DNA of 64,000 nt, taken from the NCBI GenBank assembly GCA_009760855.2, contig WPIO01000022.1, positions 693,501-757,500 of the forward strand, written 5' to 3'. Made by a program: the position numbers and the translations under genes. Below the pieces are notes generated by a model that searched no databases, was not told the DNA's origin, and was given only the letters and a program-made list of their open reading frames with translations. The stretch's first letter is position 1; every line of letters begins with the position of its first letter. The stretch comes from Cristatella mucedo (Eukaryota; Bryozoa; Phylactolaemata; Cristatellidae). Shown in pieces: positions 57,411 through 64,000 of this stretch.

Positions 57411-58639
57411 CTTGAGAGGAAGTACCTAGCCATCGACAGCTGGTTTTTCAAATGATTTCTCATTTGGTTCTTTGATTTTTTTACGTGATGTCCTTAATCA
57501 CGTGCACCCTCCTTATGTCACGGCAACTGCTTCCAAGCACAGGCTGCTTTATACAATTGTGCCAATATCGAAAATACGCCCTTCTTCAATGTCTGTCAGT
57601 CAGATTCCATCTAGTTGTGGTTTGTCCACGTCGAAGAGTCAATAGGGTCTTGTGAAATCTCGGTCGAAATAAATTTGTCAGGAAACTGGATAACTTAAGC
57701 ATATAAAAAAAATTCAGCATCGTGAATGCACCTTGCATCGGCTGCATTGTAAGCTGAGTTTAGCATTGATCAGAAGGTCGCTGTAAATGCGCAGCTGAGC
57801 AATTTCCGGGAATCGTTAACTCTAAATACCAATTGGAACTTGCAAGGAAGGTCTAATGAACTGATGCAACTGTTTAGCCGTTTTTTCAACGCTTGTTTAA
57901 AGTATCTTGGATAAGAATGGCAGAAAGGACTGGACGAAAGTTACTTTGGCTTTCACGATCTCTTTTCGTCATTGCAATAAGTTTCACGACAGCAGCTGTT
58001 TTCAGAGGTTTTAAGGACCGCCGTAACCAGGGATATATTTGCAATATTTATTACAGTGGTTAACAGCAGGTCCGTGCTCTTCATAAGGAGAGCAGTTGGA
58101 AGGCATATGGTTCATATATTATAGGTCGTCTTAGTCTGACAGGCAAGTTTGGCAATGAGGTCAAAAGAGACGGGTGCGAAGGAGGAGAGAGAAGAAAATC
58201 AGTGCGATGAACGAATCCGGCAGAGAATTTGTAGAAAAGCTCTGCTTAGTCACTATGTGGGTCACCGGGCAGTATATTTGCTTGTGAGCGGTTTAGAAGA
58301 TGGTCAATTGTGGACATTAGTACTTTTGAATTGTTGACCTGCGATTCAACCACCTCCTAAAACGCAGAATTAGCCACAGTTGAAATATATTAATACAACG
58401 ATCCTTAAATGGCAAGTGGTGAACAGTGATTGGATCCCGATTGCTTGTTAGCTTTTAAAGCCTACTGCTCGCTGTCTTCGCGTCAGCCCTAAGCCATCAG
58501 GCATCTCGGTCGGTACATCTTTGGCAATGTAAAATTTCGGATTACTGAATCTATTTTGTTGCGGAAAGCTGCCACAAAAGAGTGGTGGCTAAGCTGATAT
58601 GTGGACGTTAGCTGACTGCTGTAAGGTGGTAGCACCCAT

Positions 58640-59130
58640 TCGGTCGCTGCCTGTCGTGGGCTTACCTGCCGGTTTTCCCTTGGTGCTCTTAACTGAGTAT
58701 CTCGGGTGGCCGGAACGTTGAAACTTTGAAAGAGTGTTCAAAGGGGGCTTTTCGCCTGAATAGCTGAGCATGGAATATTGGAATAGGACCTACTTTCTAT
58801 TTTGTTGGTTTTCGGAACTCGATGTACTTACTGGTTAAAAGGGACAGACGTAGACATTCGCAATTCGGTGTTGTTGAAATTCTTGGATCGCCGAAAGACG
58901 AACAACTGCGAAAGCATTCGACGGGAATGTTTTCGTTAATCAAGAACGAAAGTCGGGGGCGCGAAGGCGATCAGATACCGCCGTAGTTCCGACCATAAAC
59001 GATGCCAACTAGCGATCAGCCGGAGTAGCTTTTTTGCCTCGGCTGGCAGCTTCCGGGAAACCAAAGCCTCAGGGTTCCGGAGGGGGGAAGTTGCTTGCAA
59101 AGCTGAAACTAAAAAGAATTGACGGAATAG
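58640..59130 (+). pseudogene. Partial 18S (SSU) rRNA gene copy
   Basis: It begins within the V4 region and passes the conserved 'attttgttggttttcgg', 'gaaattcttggatcgccg', 'caagaacgaaagtcg', 'gaccataaacgatgcc' and 'tccgggaaaccaaag'. It stops abruptly within 'gaattgacgga', where a true 18S would go on to 'agggcaccacc'. The 5' third and 3' third of 18S are missing and several conserved bases differ, so it is a dispersed fragment and not a functional rDNA unit. The strand is sense plus. Confidence 0.9.
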
Positions 59131-62120
59131 CTCAGTAGCTCACTTTCTACATGTATGTGTCAATATATTACTCCAGCTATGAAATCGCGCTAGTATGTTC
59201 TAGAATATTAGGGCGTGTGGGCGGAGAGGATCTAGTCCAAGCTTATTTCAATATGGGAGAAGTATAACCAGTTTAGATCAAGTTCCAAGCTTAATACAAT
59301 ATGTGAGAAGAAGTATAATCAGTTTAACCAAGCAGTAGACCTTTATAGCGCGGGTGCCAAACCTAAGTATACCAGGCTGTTCGTAGACCTCGTAGAGTGT
59401 AGGGTCTCGGGACTCCTGTACCTGTTCAATTCCGTGGTGATTACAGGCTTGTGCCTTGCTCGAGCCGTGAATAGTGGCCTTGTTAACTCTTTTATTTAAG
59501 GCTTCGTGGCTTGAGATTTGAGGTACACACCAGCCTAGGTTCATAAGAGGTCGATCTCCGATCGCTTCGCCCACTTTTGGGTAGACGATGCTCAGTGGGG
59601 AAGGGGGTGCCGTTCAGGGTCCAGGCTGCCAACCCCCTCCCCCCCCCCGATGCGGTGACTGTTTTCGCCGCACAGGGGCTGGTTGCGGTTAGCTATATAT
59701 ATACGTTCGCATTACCACGAGCTCCCCTGCAGCTGAAGAGGGGCTGTGGGCTGTGCATCCAAACTGGAACCGAGGCGGCATTACGGTAGTCTCGGTTTGT
59801 GGTTGTGGAGCCATGAAACCATCTAAAAATACCGGAGCCGCGAGCGTAGTTCGGAATAAAAAACAAGGGCCAGCCCAAGAAACTAGATGGTTGGAAATTA
59901 AAAAAAATTGTGACTCGGGAGCTTATCCTCCCCACTAGCGCCAGCCGATGCATCTGCCTGTACGGTTCTTAAAACAAAAGCGCTTCCTTTCAGCAGATAT
60001 TTGGGTAACTACAGCGGCTGCTACCGAACTGCTCGAATGCCTCAACCACAGGATCTTCTTGGACCCATATTCAGGTGACTTCGAGCTATAGACCAATTTT
60101 GGCAATCGAGATACTTAATGCCTTACAGCTCCCAGCTCCCAGACCATTGAACTTTACATTGAGGCTGAACCCGTAAGGCGAAAACATGCTTCGTAATGCG
60201 AAGGTGGGATGCGTTTCCCGGCTCATTTTTCATTAAATGGCCTGCTTTAAAATTCTCACTGGTGATCACAAGAGTTGCCATTGCTCTGTGTAAAAGTTAA
60301 AAGCTGACAAGGCGAGACTCTTTTGGCTGGGAAGGCTTTCCAGCACCCTGAAAGAGCTCGAGCGAGTATTCAATATTTCGCGCTCTCTCTATATTGCTCT
60401 TGCTCAAGCAAGGTCTCTCCAGTTACTCTCCCTGCCGTTCCCTTCACACACGATTAGGTTCAGTGCATGACTTACTACTAGTACTACTATCATATCACCG
60501 GCTCACGGCAGGTAGCCCACCCAGAGGGCGCCAGTCCTTGCACACTCGTGACAATGCAAGCGATGATACATGCCGCAGGTATGCCGACGGCATCGTTCCT
60601 CATTCGTTAGCCTAGCCTCCAGCTCGGAAGATAAGAGGGCCGAGCTCAAAGGTCACGCTCGCGAGGCATTGGAGCGGGTATGAGTACCCTGCTACGGCAC
60701 TCTTAATAAAGCTTATTAGAACCTTAGCTTTGAACTTGCATCTGTGGGCTCGATACCAGTCCCTGCATGCTGCCCGAGTGCATGCGGTTTTAGTTGCAGC
60801 TGGATTCCGAGCTGCGGCCAATATGTCTGCTGTGGTCAGCGACCAGAGATGTTGGCATCCACACACAGCTTTGCTTATGCAGGTCGAGTGAGGCAGGTAA
60901 CGGATAACTCCTGCGAGAGGGATGGGCGAGCACTAAGTTCGGCCTTGAGCAGCTGAAAAGAAGCCTAGCGCTTCGTCTCTCCCGCTGGTAGGATGAAGAG
61001 CAGTTGCAGCTCGGAGACGCGTGAAGGAGTGTGAACCACGCGACCTCTGCCGTGCGGCGGTTCAAGCCCGCTAGCAGCTAGCCAAGTTAGTATTAACCGG
61101 CTTCGTAGCTTGGGCCGAGAGGAAGGTAATCAAGAGATGCCGACAGTACAGCGAGGCGCAGCCTCGAATGGGTCGCTTTCAGGGTATTTCAGCACGAATG
61201 GCCACTTCCACGATCCGTCGGCGACTTATCTTTCAAGTTTCCATCGTGGTTCCAACTCTTGCCGTCGGGACCGTTGCGAATTCCACTGCCGTTGCATGCC
61301 TGACGGCCTCGTGGGCCAGACGTTTTACTCTTTGAGGCAGCAGCAGCAGCTCTCGGCTGCAGTGAGCAGCCATTGTGCACAGTGGCAGTGTCTCTCGGCA
61401 GGCCAGCAAGGAAGGCGAAGTCCTGGCTCTATCTAGGCAGCATTCGAGACTGTGGACGATTGCCTTTAGGGGCAATCCGTGCTGACATCCACCCTGGCCT
61501 GAGTGCAGCAGCAGCAGCAGCAGCTACACTCAGGGCCTTGCTACCTGGCTACGTTCTCAGTGCCGACCAAAGGAAGCCACGAGCTTCGCATGCTCTTCGA
61601 GCGCTCGTGTTTCCACTCGCAGCCTCTGTTCGTGGGCTCGAGCCGTGCGGCACATGTAAAGCACTGCGATAAGAGATTTGTCTTCATTGGAACGAGTCTT
61701 TATTATTACGAATCAACTTGCAGCAGTGACAGTAGCAGCTGACACTAGATACAGCACACAATGATCTTACTAACGCTGTCCACTTTCAGACTGCTCAGCA
61801 CAGCATGTCGGGGGGACGCTTTGGCAGCCAGCCTAGTATGCGCTTGCACCGACCCCTTGACAGCTCTGACGCGAGAGCACAGCTGGCCATTGCCAGCGTT
61901 CTTGTACAAATACAGTCATAATTAAAAAGAGGTTCCAGAGCGGTTCCAGCCCGAGCCAACGCCCGTAAGAAAAGCAGCCATGGACTGACAATGCCTTAAA
62001 AAAATATTTCTATACATCGAGTAACCAACCAGGCAGGCCTGTTCTGCTATGTAGCTAGCCAGAGACGAGATGCACGCAGCTTGCTTACATGCAAGTTCTG
62101 GAATGGCCCTTAACGTGCCC
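59131..62120. other. No confidently recognised feature
   Basis: A roughly 45-bp imperfect tandem duplication lies at about 59238-59325 ('aatatgggagaagtataacc' versus a variant). CAG-rich stretches near 61340 and 61505 create Gln-rich open frames without splice context. No conserved domain could be read on either strand. Confidence 0.3.
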
Positions 62121-62270
<150 letters not shown>

Positions 62271-63503
62271 CTCTGCAGGCATCAGGGAATAATAGAAACC
62301 ATGCCGACGAGCCATCGACGAGCGATTTCGAGGCGCCCAGGAAAGAAGCTGTCTATACCGACTTCCGAGGCAAAGAAAAACCTTGACCGACCGAGCAATA
62401 ATGGTGATGATAGTAATAATAATAAATTACCCAAGTGACCGAGCGCCCACCTAGCATAGTAATAATAAATAACCGAACGAGGTCTCCATTCAAGTCTAGT
62501 CTTCAGCAATGAGACCGCCAAGTGGATCACCAGCTTCGACCTGAGCAACAACCTCACTGACGAATTGGCTCGTCCTTCCAGCAACTCTCGTCACTGCAAC
62601 AGTCCAAAGGGGGAGGGGAACAGCGATGTATGAGCAAACGGCAAGCTGCAACTCTACACAAGGTTAATTCCAGTGGACGCGGTTCACAACGAATGGTTCG
62701 CAGCGAATTCACATGCAGCCAGCCAGCCAAGCAAACGCACACGTGCACGATAAGTCAGAGCACTGAGCAAAGCAGCTTAACGACAGACAGACTGCCGGCC
62801 TCACGACAGATTGCAGATGGGCTGTCGACCTCTGCCCTGTGCTGCTGATACAGGAGGTGCCGTCGTCACCGGATTTTACCAACGGTACGTCGCTCGAATT
62901 AACTGAGAGAGCTCACCAATCAATACAACTGTGCCCAACCCTCCTCTCCCCCGGTCGATCACCACACAGGTGGCATTGGGAGCAATTCGATGAGTGGCTA
63001 AGTGGCTAAAAGGCAGGCACAGAAACACGGCCACCACGTGAAAAGCCCTTTAACTAATTCTACAGAAATGTGGCCACCACGTGCAAAGCTTAACTCGGGA
63101 AGCCTAGAGGTCGCGCCTTTGAACGGCCAGTTGTTTTGTATATCCCCCTCCCACCACTGCATTCCCCACTGACCTACTTGACCTCTACACAAACAGTATT
63201 GCAGCATCAGGATTGGCATTCAGACTGCAGCTGCAGCAGCTTGCCAGCTCAAGTCACACCACGTGCCTCCCCCTCCACACGTGCACAGCTCGACAATAAG
63301 CAAACAGGACAGATACACATTGAATGCCGAGCTGACTGCTGCTGCTGCATGGCAATCTCGTTAAACAGCACAAGACCACGGTTAAAGCTCAGACCACCGA
63401 CCACCATCGCCGAAGCTGCTATCAACAGGGAAGGCATTGCCAGAGAGCGGCTCTGCATGTGGCAGCACACGCGACCACAGGTGCCTTCAGAAAGCCGGGT
63501 GTG

Positions 63504-63798
<295 letters not shown>

Positions 63799-64000
63799 GA
63801 GCCGCTCTATATTCTATATCGCTAAAGGCATTCTGCCGGCACCCGCATGTCGCTAGGATGTGGATGCTGCCCTCTCTCGCTGCATCGCTCCTCTACCGGT
63901 TTCCGGGCGGCATGAAATCACACGGGCGGCGTTTCGTGTGAGTCGACCACCGCTTAAGTTGGCCATAGTTACTCAATACAACTCTACTGCTCGAGGCCTC

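Overview
This is a gene-sparse, repeat-rich animal nuclear window. Introns are long with GT-AG borders, there are tRNA-derived SINEs, decayed LINE 3' ends, a Ty3/gypsy remnant and many long microsatellites. No bacterial-type gene packing is present. The only taxonomic hint is a partial 18S rRNA copy near 58.6-59.1 kb. It is clearly metazoan-like, and a few of its bases recall flatworm 18S, but I would not name a taxon from that alone.

Two spliced genes can be read. (1) A small plus-strand gene (coding exons 826-1054, 1864-2051, 2141-2380) encodes a 218-residue protein I do not recognise. It ends with an RVxF-type protein phosphatase 1 docking motif. (2) A very large minus-strand gene occupies 5515-50706. 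I reconstruct 26 coding exons whose splice phases chain without a break (4,890 nt, 1,629 codons plus stop). It is a vinculin/alpha-catenin family actin-linker protein. Exons at 38.5-32.0 kb match vinculin D3-D4 by eye, and exons at 12.0-5.5 kb match the vinculin actin-binding tail. Its N-terminal exons (D1) are not visible and probably lie beyond 64 kb. The two genes converge tail to tail across about 3.1 kb of repeat-littered spacer.

The most unusual point is the protein's architecture. In vinculin a proline-rich linker of a few tens of residues joins head and tail. Here about 770 residues, spread over ten whole exons plus part of exon 11, lie between the D4-like bundle and the tail. Part of this insert itself resembles a second copy of the D3-D4 module. 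The last exon also extends about 59 residues past the tryptophan that lies near the vinculin C-terminus.

Layout: 1-290 LINE end; 826-2380 small gene with a LINE-B copy in intron 1; 2.4-5.5 kb spacer with SINE and LINE tails; 5.5-12.3 kb vinculin-like tail exons; 14.4-30.5 kb insert exons among LINE/SINE copies; 32.0-38.5 kb D3/D4 exons, with a 430-bp (TCC)n tract beside exon 6; 39.1-41.2 kb broken gypsy pol with a nested retroposon; 42.8-50.7 kb D2-like exons and a 60-bp perfect palindrome; 50.7-64 kb no recognisable exon, but LINE copies, a 610-bp decamer minisatellite, the 18S fragment and long (CT)n and (AT)n tracts. Two LINE families recur: LINE-A, ending in ATTAC repeats, and LINE-B, ending in ATT repeats. 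One SINE family carries a LINE-B-like tail.
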